Shown: positions 47,685 to 59,700, counted from the stretch's first letter. The stretch is DNA of 64,000 nucleotides from Peromyscus leucopus (GCF_004664715.2 NC_051072.1:32576642-32640641), one strand, 5' to 3'. Translations and numbers: made by a program. Notes: generated by a model from the letters alone, not told the origin.

Positions 47685-47880
47685 TTTTAAGACAGAGTCT
47701 GGTACTGTACCTGGAATTCATCAATTTGGGTAGGCTGGCTGCACATTCACTCCCAGTACTGTGGGTACAGACAATGTTCCATCAGGCTCTGGTTTTCACA
47801 CAGGTGCTGGGGTGGGGATCCAAACTTAGGTCCCCATGCTTGTGCTTTGCCAGATAAGCTCTCTCCCCAGATCTTGTCAC
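47685..47880 (-). mobile_element. probable B4-type SINE
   Basis: B1-like left half (AAGACAGAGTCTGGTACTG) joined to a tRNA-like antisense end (GCCAGATAAGCTCTCTCCCC). Confidence 0.55.
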
Positions 47881-48985
47881 ATTTTAAAATGTGAGGAGTC
47901 AAGCAGACATAGCTAAGAAGAGTCTGGAATCAGGAACTAATGAACAAAATTCAAATCCTAGGCTTAGCATGTTCTATTGAAACTGGAGGAAATCATTTTT
48001 CTTTCAGTATTTTCATTTTATTATACATAAAATGGAGATCACTGCCATGTGTGACATTAGAGACTACTGTGATGATGAAAATAGGATTTTTTTAAAAAAA
48101 ATAATTTAATTTAATTTTACATATCAGCCACGGATTCCCATGTCCTCTCCCCTCCTGTACCTCCCTCACCCCACCTTGCCCCCAGCCCACCCCCTATTCC
48201 CATCTCCTCCAGGGTAAAGCTTCCCCTGGGGATTAAGTTCAACCTGGTAGATTCAGTCCAGGCAGGTCCAGTCCTCTCCTCCCATGCTGAGCAAAGTGTC
48301 CCTGCATAAGCCCCAGTTTTCAAACAGCCAGCTCATGAACTGAGGACAGGTCCCAGTCCCACTGCCTGGGTGCCTCCCAAACAGATCAAGCTAATCAACT
48401 ATCTCACTTATCCAGAGGGCCTGATCCAGTTGGGGGCTCCTCAGCTATTGTTTCCATTTATAGTTCATGTTTTCCATTTTTTTGGCTATTTGTCCCTGTG
48501 CTTTTTCCAATCTCAGTCTCAACAATTCTCGCTCATACAAACCTTCCTCTTTCTCACCAAATGAACTTCTGGAGCTCCACCTGGGGCCTGGCCGTGGATC
48601 TCTGCAACTGGTTCCCTCAGTCACTGGATGAGATTTCTAGCTCGACAATTAGGGTATTCAACCATCCTATCACCAGAATAGATCAGTTCGGGCTTTCTCT
48701 CAACCATTGCCAGTAGTCTGTTGTGGAGGTATCTTTGTGGATTTCTGTGGACCTCTCTAGCACTTTGCTTCATCCTATTCTCATGTGGTCTTCATTTATC
48801 ATGGTCTCTTATTCCTTGTTCTCCCTCTCTGTTCTTGATCCAGTTGGGATCTCCCACTCCCCTAAGCTCTCTTTCCCTCAACCCTTGCCCTTCATTACCC
48901 CCACTCATGTCCAGATTGTTCATGTAGATCTCATTCATTTCTCTGTCATTGCGATCCCTTTGTCTTTCTTAGGGTCATGTTTTCT

Positions 48986-49148
48986 TTTTTCTTTTTTTAG
49001 TTTTTTCGAGACAGGGTTTCTCTGTGTAGCTTTGCGCCTTTCCTGGGACTCACTTGGTAGCCAGGCTGGCCTCGAACTCACAGAGATCCGCCTGGCTCTG
49101 CCTCCCAAGTGCTGAAATTAAAGGCGTGCGCCACCACCGCCGGGCTCA
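48986..49148 (-). mobile_element. B1 SINE nested in the L1 3' UTR
   Basis: Antisense B1 with GGTCATGTTTTCT repeated at 48973-48985 and 49149-49161. Confidence 0.95.
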
Positions 49149-49213
49149 GGTCATGTTTTCTAGGTAGCCTCCCTGGAATTGAGAGTAGAAGTCTAGTCAT
49201 CTTTGTTTTACAT

Positions 49214-49893
49214 CTAGTATCTTCCTATGAGTGAGTACATACCATGTTTCTCTTTCTGAGTCTGGGTTACTTCACACAGGATGATTTTTTCTAGATCCAT
49301 CCATTTGCCTACACACCTCATGATGTCATTGTTTTTCTCTGCTGAGTAGTATTCCATTGTGTATATGTACCACATTTTATTTATCCATTGTTCAGTTGAA
49401 GGGCATCTAGGTTGTTTCCAGGTTCTGGCTATTACAAACAATGCTGATATGAACATAGCTGAGCAAGTGCCCTTGTGGTATGATTGAGCATTCCTTGAGT
49501 ATCTGCCCGAGAGTGGTATAGCTGGGTCTTGGGGGAGATTGATTCCCAGTTTTCTAAGAAGCGCCATATTGATTTCCAAAGTGGTTGTACAAGCTTGCAT
49601 TCCCACCAGCAGTGGAGGAGAGTTCCCCTAGCTCCACATCCTCTCCAGCATAAGCTGTCTTCAGTGTTTTTGATCTTAGCCATTCTGACAGGTGTAAGGT
49701 GGTATCTCAGAGTCATTTTGATTTGCATTTCCCTGATGATTAGGGATGTTGAGCAATTCCTTAAATGTCTTTCAGCCATTTGAGCTTCCTTTTTTGAGAA
49801 TTCTCTGTTTAGTTCTATAGCCCTTTTCTTAATTGGACTTTTGAGCATTTTGATGTCTAATTTCTTGAGTTCTTTATATATTCTAGATATCAA
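49214..49893 (-). pseudogene. L1 ORF2 C-terminal remnant
   Basis: Two overlapping minus frames (49214-49606 and 49432-49893) carry the conserved L1 ORF2 C-terminus: [17 protein letters not shown], then MEYYSAEKNNDIM. A frameshift at about 49530-49590 separates them. The reverse-transcriptase core to its right (49.9-51.5 kb) is readable only in short pieces because of stops. Confidence 0.93.
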
Positions 49894-51518
49894 CCCTCTG
49901 TCAGATGTGGGGATGGTGAAGACCTTTTCCCATTCTGTAGGCTGTCACTTTGCCTTGTTGACCATATCCTTTGCTCTATAAAAGCTTCTCGATTTCAAGA
50001 GGTCTCATTGATTGATTGTTTCTCACAGTGTCTGTGCTACTGGTGTTATATTTAGGAAGTAATCTCTTATGCCAATGCATTCAAGACTACTTCCTACTTT
50101 CTCTTCTATCAGGTTCAGAGTACATGGATATATGTTGAGGTCTTTGATCCACTTGGACATAAGTTTTGTGCACGGTGACAGATATGGATCTATTTGCAGC
50201 CTTTTACATGTTGATATCCAGTTATGCCAGCACCATTTATTGAAGATGCTTTCTTTTTTCCATTGTACACTTTGGCTTCTTTGTCAAAAATTGTATGTTC
50301 ATAGGTGTGTGGATTAATGTCAGAGTCTTCAATTCGATTCCATTGGTCCACATGTCAGTTTTTATGCCAGTACCAAGCTGTTTTTATTACTGTAGCTCTA
50401 TAGTAGAGCTTGAGGTCAGGGATCATGATGCCTCCAGAGGTTGTTTTATTGTACAGGATTCTTTTGGCTATCCTGGGTTTTTTTGTTTTTCCATATGAAG
50501 TTGAGTATTATTCTTTCCAGGTCTGTGAAGAATTGTGTTGGTATTTTGATGGAGATTGCATTGAATCTGTAGATTGCTTTTGGTAAGATTGCCATTTTTA
50601 CTATGTTAATCCTGCCTATCCATGAGCATGGGAGGTCATGCCATTTCTGACATCTTCTTCAATTTCTTTTTTCAAGGACTTAAAGTTCTTGTCATATAGG
50701 TCCTTCACTTGTTTAGTTAGTGTTACCCCTAAGTATTTTATATCGTTTGTGGCAATAGTCAAGGGTGATATATCTCTGATTTCCTTCTCAGCCTCTTTGT
50801 CAATTGTATATAGGAGGGCTACTTATTTTTTTTAGTTGATCTTGTATCCTGCTATGTTGCTGAAGTTGTTTATAAGCTGTATCAGTTCCTTGGTTGAATC
50901 TTTGGGGTCACTCAAGTATACTATCATGTCATCTGCAAATAGGGAAAGCTTGACTTCTTCCTTTCCAATTTGTATTCCCTTAATCTACTTATGTTGTCTT
51001 ATTGCTCTGACTAGAACTCCAAGTACTATATTGAATAAGTATGAGGAGAGCGGATAGCCTTGCCTTGTTCCTTATTTTAGTGGAATCACTTTGAGTTTCT
51101 CTTCATTTAATTTGTGTTGGCTGTTGGCTTGCTGGAAATTGCCTTTATTATGTTTAGGTATGTTCCCTGTATTCATCATCACTCCAAGACCTTTAACATA
51201 AAGGGGTGTTGGATTTTGTCAAATGCCTTTTCTGCATCTAGTGAGATGATCATGTGGTTTTTTTCTTTGAGTTTGTTTATATGGTGTATTACATTGATGG
51301 ACTTTCATTTGTTGAACCACCCTTGCATCCCTGGGATGAAGCCTACTTGATCATGGTGGATAACTGGTTTGATGTGTTCTTGAAGTCTGCTAGTATTTTA
51401 TTGAGTATTTTTGCATCAATGTTCATGAGGGAGATTGGTCTGTAGTTCTCTTTCTTTGTTGCATCTTTGTTTTGTTTAGGAATCAGGGTAATTGTAGCTT
51501 CATAGAAGGAGTTTGGTA

Positions 51519-52777
51519 TCTTCCTATGAGTGAGTACATACCATATTTGTCTTTCTGAGTCTGGGTTACCTCACTCAGGATGATTTTTTCTAGATCCATC
51601 CATTTGCCTGCAACCTCATGATGTCATTGTTTTTCTCTGCTGAGTAGTATTCCATTGTGTATATGTGCCACAATTTATTTATCCATTGTTCAGTTGAAGG
51701 GCATCTAGGTTGTTTCCAAGTTTTGGCTATTACAAACAATGCTGATATGAACATAGCTGAGCAAGTGCTCTTGTGGTATGATTGAGCATTTCTTGGGTAT
51801 ATACCCAGGAGTGGTATAGCTGGATCTTGGGGGAGATTGATTCCCAATTGTGGAACAAGGATGACTGGACTGCTACTCACATCACATCACCAGTGAGGCT
51901 ACCTGGAAAACGGGACCCCAAGAAAGACACTGAGAAACGGATGAGATCTACATGAACAGCTTGGACATGAGTGGGAGCAATGAAGGGGGGTGGTCGAGGG
52001 AAAGAGAGCGGGAGATCCTAACTGGATCAAGAAAAGAGAGGGAGAACAAGGAATAGGAGACCATGGTAAATGAAGACCACATGAGAAGGGGAGGAAGCAG
52101 AGAACTAGGGAGGCCCACGGAGATCCACAAAGATACCCCCGCAGAAGACTGCTGGCAATGGTCGAGAGACGTCCAGGACTGACCTATTCTGGTGATGGGA
52201 TGGCCAAACACCCTGATAGTTGTGCCATAAACCCCATCCAAGGACTCAGGAATCTGGATGCAGACATCCGCGGCTGGGCCCCTGGTGGAGCGCTGGGAGT
52301 CTAATTAGTGAGAAAGAGGAGGGTTTACATGAGCGAGAATTGTTGAAGCCAAGGTTGGATAAAGTACAGGGACAAATAACCAAATGAATGGAAGCACATG
52401 AACTATGAACCAAAGGCTGAGGGGCCCCCAACTGGGTCAGGCCCTCTGAATGGGTGAGACAGTCATTTGGCTTGATCTGTTTGGGAGGCAGCTGTGCGGT
52501 GGTGCTGGGTCCTGGGCTTGGTGCATGAGTTGGCTGTTTGAATCCTGGGACTTATGCAGGGACGCTTGGCTCGGTCTGGGAGAGGGGGACTGGACCTGCC
52601 TGGACTGAGTCTATCAGGTTGATCCCGATCCTCGGGGGAGACCTTGATTTGGAGGAGGTGGGAATGGGGGGTGGGCTGGGGGGCAGGGGATGGGGGGAGA
52701 GCATGGGAATCTGTGGCTTTTATGTGGAACTGAATGGTGTTGTAAAATAATAAATAAATAAATAAATAATAGAAAAA
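51519..52777 (+). mobile_element. 5'-inverted (twin-primed) L1 insertion nested in the large L1
   Basis: The left part, 51519-51850, is antisense and duplicates the ORF2 end also present at 49.2-49.55 kb. The right part, 51851-52777, is sense and runs through the whole L1 3' UTR to a (TAAA)n tail. Direct repeats AAGGAGTTTGGTA at 51506-51518 and 52778-52790 flank the unit, and the older L1 resumes on both sides. This is the classic product of twin priming during L1 insertion. Confidence 0.9.
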
Positions 52778-52790
52778 AAGGAGTTTGGTA

Positions 52791-53277
52791 ATGTTCCTTC
52801 TGTTTCTATTGTGTGGAACAATTTAAAGTGTATTGGTATTATCTCTTCTTTGAAGATCTGGTAGAATTCTGTGATGAAACCATCTGGTCCTGTGATTTTT
52901 TTGGTTGGGAGACTGTTAATGACTGATTCTATTTCCTTAGGGGTTATTGGACATTTTAAATAGTTTATCTGGTCTTGATTTAACTTAGGTATGTGGTACC
53001 TATCCAGAAAATTATCCATTTCTTTTAGATTTTCCAGTTTTGTGGAGTAGAGGTTTTTGAAGTATGATCTGATGATTCTCTGGATTTCCACATTGTCTGT
53101 TTTTATGTCCCCCTTTTCATTTCTAATTTTGTTAATTTGGGTGCTCTCTCTCTGTCTTTTGGTTAATTTGGATAAGGGCTTGTCCATCTTGTTGATTTTC
53201 TCAAAGAACCAACTCTTTGTTTCATTAATTTTTTGTATTGTTCTCTTTGTTTCTATTTTATTGATTTTTCCTCTCAC
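52791..53277 (-). pseudogene. L1 ORF2 linker and reverse-transcriptase N-terminal remnant
   Basis: A minus frame reads [20 protein letters not shown], then [19 protein letters not shown] and [13 protein letters not shown], the known L1 ORF2 segment leading into the polymerase. It is cut by the nested L1 at 52790. Confidence 0.95.
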
Positions 53278-53289
53278 TTTGATACTTTC

Positions 53290-53865
53290 CTAGTGTCTAT
53301 TCTTCCTGGGAGACTTTGCTTCTTGTTCTAGAACTTTCAGGCGTGCTGTTAAATCACTAGTGTGAGATTTCTCCAACTTCTTTATGTGGGCATTTAGTGC
53401 TATGAATTTCCCTCTTAGCACTGCTTTCATAGTGTCCCATAAGTTTGGGTATGTGGTGTCTTCATTTTTGTTGATCTCTAGGAAGTCTTTAATTTCTTTC
53501 TTTATTTCTTCCTTAACCCAATGGTCATTCAGTTGAGCATTATTCAGCTTCCATGAGATTGTAGGTTTTCTGTAGTTTTTGAAATCTAACTTTAAACCAT
53601 GGTGGTCTGATAGAATGCAGGAGGTTATTCCAATTGTTTTGTATCTGTTGAGATTTGCTTTGTGGCCAAGTATGTGTTCGATTTTAGAGAAGGTTCCATG
53701 GGGTGCTGAGAGGAAGGTATATTCTTTTTTGTTAGGATGGAATGTTCTGTAGATATTGATTAAGTACATTTGAGTCATAACATCAGTTAAGTCCTTTATT
53801 TCTCTGTTATGTTTCATTTTGGGAGATCTGTCCAGTGGTGAAAGTGGGATGTTGAAGTCTCCCAC
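53290..53865 (-). pseudogene. L1 ORF2 endonuclease C-terminal half
   Basis: A minus frame of 191 codons starts at MGDFNIPL and contains [10 protein letters not shown], the two catalytic blocks (GDFN and SDH) of the APE-like L1 endonuclease. The N-terminal half to the right (53.9-54.25 kb) is broken by stops. Confidence 0.94.
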
Positions 53866-54445
53866 TATTAATGTGTGGGGTTTTACATGTGGTTTAAGCT
53901 TTAGTAATGTTTCTTTTACATATGTGGGTGCCCTTTTGTTTGGGGCTTAAGTGTTCAGAATTGAAACTTCATCTTGGTGGATCTTTCCTGTGATGAGTAT
54001 GTAATGCCCTTCTTGATCTCTTTTGATTGATTCTAGTTTGAAGTCTATTTTGCTGGATATTAGGATGGCTACACTTGCTTGCTTCTTAAGACCATTTGAT
54101 TGGAAAATCTTTTCCCAGCCTTTTATTCTTAGCTAGTGTCTATCTTTGAGTTTGAGGTGTGTTTCTTGTATGCAGCAGAAAGATGGGTCCTGCTTTCATA
54201 TCCATTCTGTAAGCCTATGTCTTTTTATAGGTGAATTCAGTCCATTGATGTTAAGGGATATTAATGATCAGTGATTGTTCATTCCTTTTATTTTTTGTTG
54301 GTAGTGTGTGTGTCCTTTTCTTCTTTGGGGTTTACTGCTGTGGCATTATCTATTGCCTGTGTTTTCGAGGGTGTATCTGACTTCCTTAGGTTGGAATTTT
54401 CCTTCTAGTGCTTTCTGTAGGGCTGGGTTTGTGGATAAGTATTGT

Positions 54446-55461
54446 TTAAATCTGTCTTTCTTGGAATGTCTTGTTCACGCCATGTACGATGATTGAAAGT
54501 TTTGCTGTGTATATTAGTCTAGGCTGGCATCCATGGTCTCTTAGTGTCTGCATTACATCTGCCCAGGTTCTTCTGGCTTTCAAAGTCTCCATTGAGAAAT
54601 CAGGCGTTATTCTGATGGGTTTGCCTTTATAAGTCACTTGGCCTTTTTCCTTTGCTGCTCTTAATATTCTTTCATTTTTTTCAGTATGTTTAGTTGTTTA
54701 ATTATTATGTGACAAGGGGACTTCTTTGGGGCGGTCTAGTCTGTTTTGTGTTCTACAGGCTTCTTGTATCTTCATAGACATTTCCTTCTTTAAGTTGGGA
54801 AAGTTTTTTTTTTCTATGATCTTGTTGAATATATTTTCTGTGCTTTTGAGTTGGTATTCTTCTCCTTCCTCTATCCCTATTATTCGTAGGTTTGGTCTTT
54901 TCATGGTGCCCCAAATTTCTTTGACATTTTGGGTCATGACTTTGTTGGCTTTAGAGTGTTTAGACTGATGAATCTCTTTCTTCTACTGTATCTTCAACGC
55001 CAGAGATCCTCTCTTCCATCTCTTGCATTCTGTTAGTTATACTTGCATCTGAAGTTCCTGTCCATTTACTCTGATTTTTTATTTCCAGCATTCCCTCAGT
55101 TTGTGTCTTCTTCATTTTTTCTATTTCCCTTTTCAGGTCTTGAACTGTTTTCTTCATCTGTTTCATTGCTTTTTCATGATTTTCTTTCAGGGAACTATTG
55201 TTTTCTTCTGCTTTATTTGTTCTTTCCTCTAGTTTTTTATAGTGTTCTTCCCATTTTTTTGTTTGTCTTTTCCTCAATTTCATTTTTGATTTCTTCTGTA
55301 TAAGCCTCTAGCCTCTTCATGATGTTATTCATAAGGTTGCTTTCTTCTGCTTCTTCCATTTTGTGATGTTCAGTTCTAGCTGTTGGAGGAAGGCTAGGTT
55401 CTGGTGATGCTGTATTGCTCTTCATTTTGTTGTATGTACTTCTGCCTTGACGTCTGCACAT
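54446..55461 (-). pseudogene. L1 ORF1 (RNA-binding chaperone) remnant
   Basis: Four consecutive minus frames cover the ORF1 order: N-terminal region (55237-55461), coiled coil rich in K and E (54960-55283), RRM-like middle (54698-54937, with LRIIGIEEGEE), and C-terminal domain (54446-54637, with ITPDFSMETLKARRTW). Stops and frame changes separate them. Full-length ORF1 would be about 340-370 codons, which fits the span. Confidence 0.92.
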
Positions 55462-55796
55462 CTCCTTGTGGATTTATTCTTGGTCTTATCAGCGCTTTTG
55501 GTCCAGACAGAACTGACAGATTCTCTAAGCCTCTCTCTGGTCCAGATGGAAGCTCTGGGCCAGATGGGAGCTTGGGGCTGGTCTCTGAGTCTCAAGCAGT
55601 GGCTGGGGTCTTGGGCAGATGGGCATGGGGGCAGGGTGTGGAGATTGCAGGGTCTGCTGGGGGTCTTGGAGAAGAGGAACCTTTCCAGTGGGGATGGGAG
55701 GGGTCCTTCCCGATGGCCAGAACCTGGGGCCAAGTTGGGCAGGTTTTCCCTGGAATAACTGGTGCCCAGGGATGGGACCAAGGGGCAGGCCTCTCT
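55462..55796 (-). promoter_or_regulatory. L1 5' UTR / promoter remnant
   Basis: GC-richer sequence between ORF1 and the left target duplication of the element. It has the G-rich and C-rich character of rodent L1 5' UTRs. The open frames on both strands here are incidental. Confidence 0.7.
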
Positions 55797-55862
55797 TGAA
55801 AATAGTTTTTACATATAAAAATTCTATGAACATGCATGGTGCATTTAGTTAGTCCCATATTA

Positions 55863-55863
55863 T

Positions 55864-55909
<46 letters not shown>

Positions 55910-55917
55910 ACACACAA
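55863..55917. repeat. (CA)n microsatellite
   Basis: About 26 CA units with one interruption. Confidence 0.97.
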
Positions 55918-56159
55918 AACCTGTCATTATGAAAAATTAGGTCTTACTCTGTATCAGAGGCCTTCAGTATCATTCAAACTATGTAAGATTATATTTTTAT
56001 AGTAGTTAATTAATCTTTTAAAAGCTACGAATGTCTTAAACAAAAGTAAATAAAGTTTCTTAAATACAAAATTTTAGATGTTGTTTTCCTTGTTTATCAC
56101 TTATTTTATTCATTTATCAATACTACTAATTACCATTCATCAAAATATGTCCAATTGTT

Positions 56160-56316
56160 TGCTGGGCCATGGTAATGCACAACTTTAATCCCAGCAGGCA
56201 GAGTCAGGTGGATTTCTGTGAGTTCGAGGTCAGCCTGGTCTACAGAGCGAGATCCAGGACAGGCACCAAAACTACTCTGTCTCAATAAACCAAACCAAAC
56301 CAAACCAAACAACATA
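56160..56316 (+). mobile_element. B1 SINE with target duplication
   Basis: B1 with a (CCAAA)n tail. TCCAATTGTT occurs at 56150-56159 and 56317-56326. Confidence 0.9.
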
Positions 56317-56392
56317 TCCAATTGTTCCAGAATGCTCTGAGCATGAAAATATTTCTATCCTTAGATCATTATAGACACAAATAATTCTTTTT

Positions 56393-56590
56393 AGAAAATG
56401 CATATGGATGTTTTGTCTGCATGTTTGTCTGTGCATCACATATGTGTCTGGTGCCTGAGGAAGTGTTGGATACCCTTGATCTGGAGTTACAGATAACTGT
56501 GAGCTGCCATGTGAGTGCTCGGAATCAAACCCAGGCTATATACAAGGGCATTCAATGCTCTTAAGCCCTAACCTATCCATCTGGCCCCTG
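56393..56590 (-). mobile_element. B2-type SINE
   Basis: GATAACTGTGAGCTGCCATG, GGAATCAAACCCAGGC and the antisense head CCTAACCTATCCATCTGGCC. Confidence 0.88.
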
Positions 56591-57165
56591 CAAGTCATTC
56601 TAAGAACTAGCGAGTGTCATGTTGATTTCTTCTATGATAACGCTGGAAACTCCATACTTATTTTCAAACAGTATTCCATGAAGTCATAAGCAAAGAAAAC
56701 AAAAAGAACAAATCACACAGCTGGATTGGACATTCTGCAATGTATGTGATCCTATACACACACTTTCTTCAATTAGAGGGATATGTTGCAACTTCAGCCA
56801 TAGATCAGTGCATCAAATGTGCCCTACAGGCTACAAGGCTTACTTCATTCTGATATGAGATGCAACACGATGCCATCTTCTAACTTTCCAGGGATTTGAT
56901 GGATTTAATTGTTTAATTGAATAGGATTTTATCATCTAAGGAAAAAGACTAAACAGCCAAGTGACATATTCAGTCTCTCAAGATTTGACTCTTTTGGAAA
57001 TGAGAAGTACTTAGGATTCTCAACAGGGAGCCAAGCATTTTCAGAAATGCTCCTGTGCTTCCTCCCAAAATGTTTTATTCTTATTTGCATAAAAAACTTA
57101 CACTTCCTTAGTTCCTTCCTCTAACTCCTCTCCTTCCCTTGATTGCCTCCCTTCTTCTCCCTGCC
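56591..57165. other. intergenic unique DNA
   Basis: No gene or transposon recognised. Confidence 0.55.
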
Positions 57166-57171
57166 TGCCTT

Positions 57172-57285
57172 TCTTTGAGTCAGGATCTTACTCTGCATCC
57201 CACTCTGGCCTTAAACTCTTGGTAATCACCTTGCCTTAGTCTCCCCAGAATTACAGTTATGAGCCCACACCTATCTTTATTCATG
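57172..57285 (-). mobile_element. old B1-like SINE
   Basis: AGTCAGGATCTTACTCTGC, CACTCTGGCCTTAAACTC and GAATTACAGTTATGAGCCC. Confidence 0.65.
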
Positions 57286-57360
57286 AATTCTTCATGTGTG
57301 TGTTCTTACTCAGAAGCCAGAGGTCAATTTCAAGTGTCATTACTTGGCACCATCCATCTT

Positions 57361-57420
57361 AAAACCAACCAGTCAACCAACTAACCAACCAACCAACCAA
57401 CCAACCAACCAACCAACCAA
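57361..57420. repeat. (AACC)n microsatellite
   Basis: About 14 AACC units, the tail side of the adjacent SINE. Confidence 0.95.
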
Positions 57421-57640
57421 GGTCTCTTACTGGCTTGGAGCTTACTAAAAAGTTTAGGGTGGCTGGCCAACAAGTCCCAGCGAATATACTGGTTCCTAAC
57501 TCTCCAGCACAGAGATTACAGGTGTGCACCACCATTGCAGGGTTTATTTTCATATGACTTCTGGGGATTGAACTCAGGTCCTCATGCTTGCAAGGCAGGC
57601 AGTTTTTGATGGAGCTATCTTCCTAGCTCCACCCATTAAC
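57421..57640 (-). mobile_element. B1/B4-type composite SINE, diverged
   Basis: B1-like part ending ACAGGTGTGCACCACCATTG, then a tRNA-like antisense part with GGGGATTGAACTCAGGTCC and GAGCTATCTTCCTAGCTCC. Confidence 0.65.
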
Positions 57641-58689
57641 CCTCACTCAAAGGATGTACTTTAGGATCTCTTCTTAAATAACCAGTTAAGAATGTCCCTG
57701 ATGTGGAAGCACTTGTGGACTCCCTGGAAGTATTTATCTCATTGCCACAGCTACTTGTTCAAGTCTGACTTTCCTGCCAAGCTCCTTATCTCCTGAGGCA
57801 AGCTTCATATTAGTCTTATTTAGTAAGTTAACATGTATTTAACTTACTATACACTGGGCATTGGGATGCTTTGTTTAAACAATCACATTTGCATAGATTG
57901 CTTCCATTTTTAAAAATGGGAAAGTAAGGCAAGGGGAGGGATAAAAGTTCTCACAGCAGTTACACAGCTAGTGAGGTCCGAGGCTGAATGATTCTTCAAT
58001 AATAAACAATCTTGAGGTCTCAGTGGTAGACAGTCACCATGGTTCATTTCTTGTTCATATTCCCAGCACAGGGCAGGCTATTTGTATTTCCATGGTACTT
58101 ACCAGGGAGCCCAAGCTCATAGAACAGATGTTTTATCTAAAACATTTCCAGGTAGTAGCAGAAAAGGTCATCGTGACAATCCACAATGTGCTGGCTCTTT
58201 AAGTTTCCACCAAGAAATGAAAAATGCCCTGCACTCATGTTTCATTAGCTAGTGTGAAACTAATCTCCTTGTCTACTGGGTTGGAAGTTTTACCCTTTCT
58301 CAGAGAGAAGTGAATGCTTTTTAAACAATAATACAGTCTACCATAGACACTAATCCAAATTTTCCTGACGCCAGAGCTCATATTTAACTAGTGAGTAAAA
58401 ATGGCCAAATAACTTTGACCTTTTCTACCTTCTCAGGTAAGAGAGTGAATCGTAGATACAGACAGATACTACATGTAAATAAAGAAAGAAAAATAGAGAT
58501 TAGAGAGATCATCTATATTAGTTTCAATAGTACTTGGATTCAATTTTTTTTTTTTAGCTGATTTGTTAGTCTATTCTATGACCTGAAGAAATGTGGTAGA
58601 TATTCAAGTTCTATTTATTTACTAGCCCACACTAGCATAATGTTTCCCCAAGTAAAGTTCCCAGTCATCTAGGTCTGCTTGTCTGTCTC
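57641..58689. other. intergenic unique DNA
   Basis: About 1 kb with no recognised gene or transposon. Confidence 0.55.
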
Positions 58690-58703
58690 AGAATGTGCAT
58701 GAC

Positions 58704-58999
58704 CGGGCGTTGGTGGTGCACGCCTTTAATCCCAGCACTCGGGAGGCAGAGCAGGCGGATCTCTGTGAGTTCGAGGCCAGCCTGGGCTACCAAGTGAGCT
58801 CCAGGAAAGGCGCAAAGCTACACAGAGAAACCCTGTCTCGGAAAAAAAAAATAATATTATTGCCGGGCGGTGGTGGCGCATGCCTTTAATCCCAGCACTC
58901 GGGAGGCAGAGGCAGGCGGATCTCTGTGAGTTTGAGGCCAGCCTGGGCTACCAAGTGAGTCCCAGGAAAGGCGCAAAGCTATACAGAGAAACCCAAAAC

Positions 59000-59029
<30 letters not shown>
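58704..59029 (+). mobile_element. tandem pair of B1 SINEs inside one target duplication
   Basis: Two head-to-tail B1 copies (58704-58845 and 58861-59000) with A-rich spacer and tail. A single 14-bp duplication AGAATGTGCATGAC (58690-58703 and 59030-59043) encloses both. Confidence 0.93.
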
Positions 59030-59032
<3 letters not shown>

Positions 59033-59159
59033 ATGTGCATGACTGCTGAAGTCTGAAGTTACGTTCATGATCATCACTGGTGTTTTTTTTTTTTTTTCAG
59101 GTTGTTTTTGTTTTTGTTTGTTTGTATGTGGGCTTTGTTTTGTTTGTTTTTGATTTTTT

Positions 59160-59345
59160 TTCACTACTGGGATTGAACGTAGAGCCTCTGTGCTGGGGAA
59201 GACCTCTCAGCTGTACCCTCAGCCTTCTTTAACCATTTTGTTTTGAGAAAAGCTTTCCCTAAATTGTCTACACTGGCCCTAAACTTACATTTCTTTCATG
59301 GTAGCCTCCTTTGTAATTGGAATTATAGCCTGTACCACCAGGCCT
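59160..59345 (-). mobile_element. ID-B1 composite (B4-like) SINE, diverged
   Basis: ACTGGGATTGAACGTAGAGC and CTCAGCTGTACCCTCAGCC are an antisense ID-like head. TTTTGAGAAAAGC to GCCTGTACCACCAGGCC is an old B1 half. Confidence 0.6.
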
Positions 59346-59374
59346 AACTTTGGGCTTTTCAAAAATATGTCTCA

Positions 59375-59700
59375 ACCAGTTGTTTAGCTTGAGCTGGTTA
59401 GGGGACCCCCAGGCAGTGGGATCAGGATCCATCCCTGGTGCATGAGCGGGCTTTTTGGAGCTCAGTGCCTAGGGTGGGACACCTTGAGCAGCCCTGGTAC
59501 AGAGTGGAGAGGCTTAGACCTGCCTCAGCTGAGTGTGCCAGGCTCTGCTGACTCCCTATGGGAGGCCTTGCCTTGGAGGAGGTGGGAATGTGGGGTGGGT
59601 TAGGGGGAGAGGCTGGGGGACAGAGGAGGGAGGAGAGGGGGATCTGTGGTTGGTATGTAAAATGAATAGAAAATTTCTTAATAATAAAAATAAAAAAATA
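59375..59700 (+). mobile_element. L1 3'-UTR fragment
   Basis: GGGATCAGGATCCATCCCTG, GGTGGGACACCTTGAGC and CTGACTCCCTATGGG, ending in TTTCTTAATAATAAAAATAAAAAAAT. It resembles the fragment at 33.5-34.2 kb. Confidence 0.87.

Larger units (their letters stand above)
48085..55796 (-). mobile_element. structurally full-length, decayed L1 retrotransposon
   Basis: Autonomous LINE-1 in antisense orientation: 3' UTR 48085-49213, ORF2 remnants ~49214-54250, ORF1 remnants ~54446-55461, 5' UTR 55462-55796. The direct repeat TGAAAATAG at 48076-48084 and 55797-55805 marks the target duplication. A B1 (48986-49148) and a 5'-inverted L1 (51519-52777) are nested in it. After subtracting them about 6.3 kb remains, the length expected for a complete L1. 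Both ORFs are interrupted by stops and frameshifts, so it cannot move on its own. Confidence 0.88.

Noticed and set aside
55404..55927. Several overlapping open frames of 77-131 codons on both strands
   Set aside because: They lie in the GC-rich 5' UTR of the antisense L1 and the (CA)n repeat. They conflict with each other and match no family.
57361..57420. CRISPR-like short regular repeats
   Set aside because: It is a simple (AACC)n microsatellite without spacers, and the DNA is mammalian.
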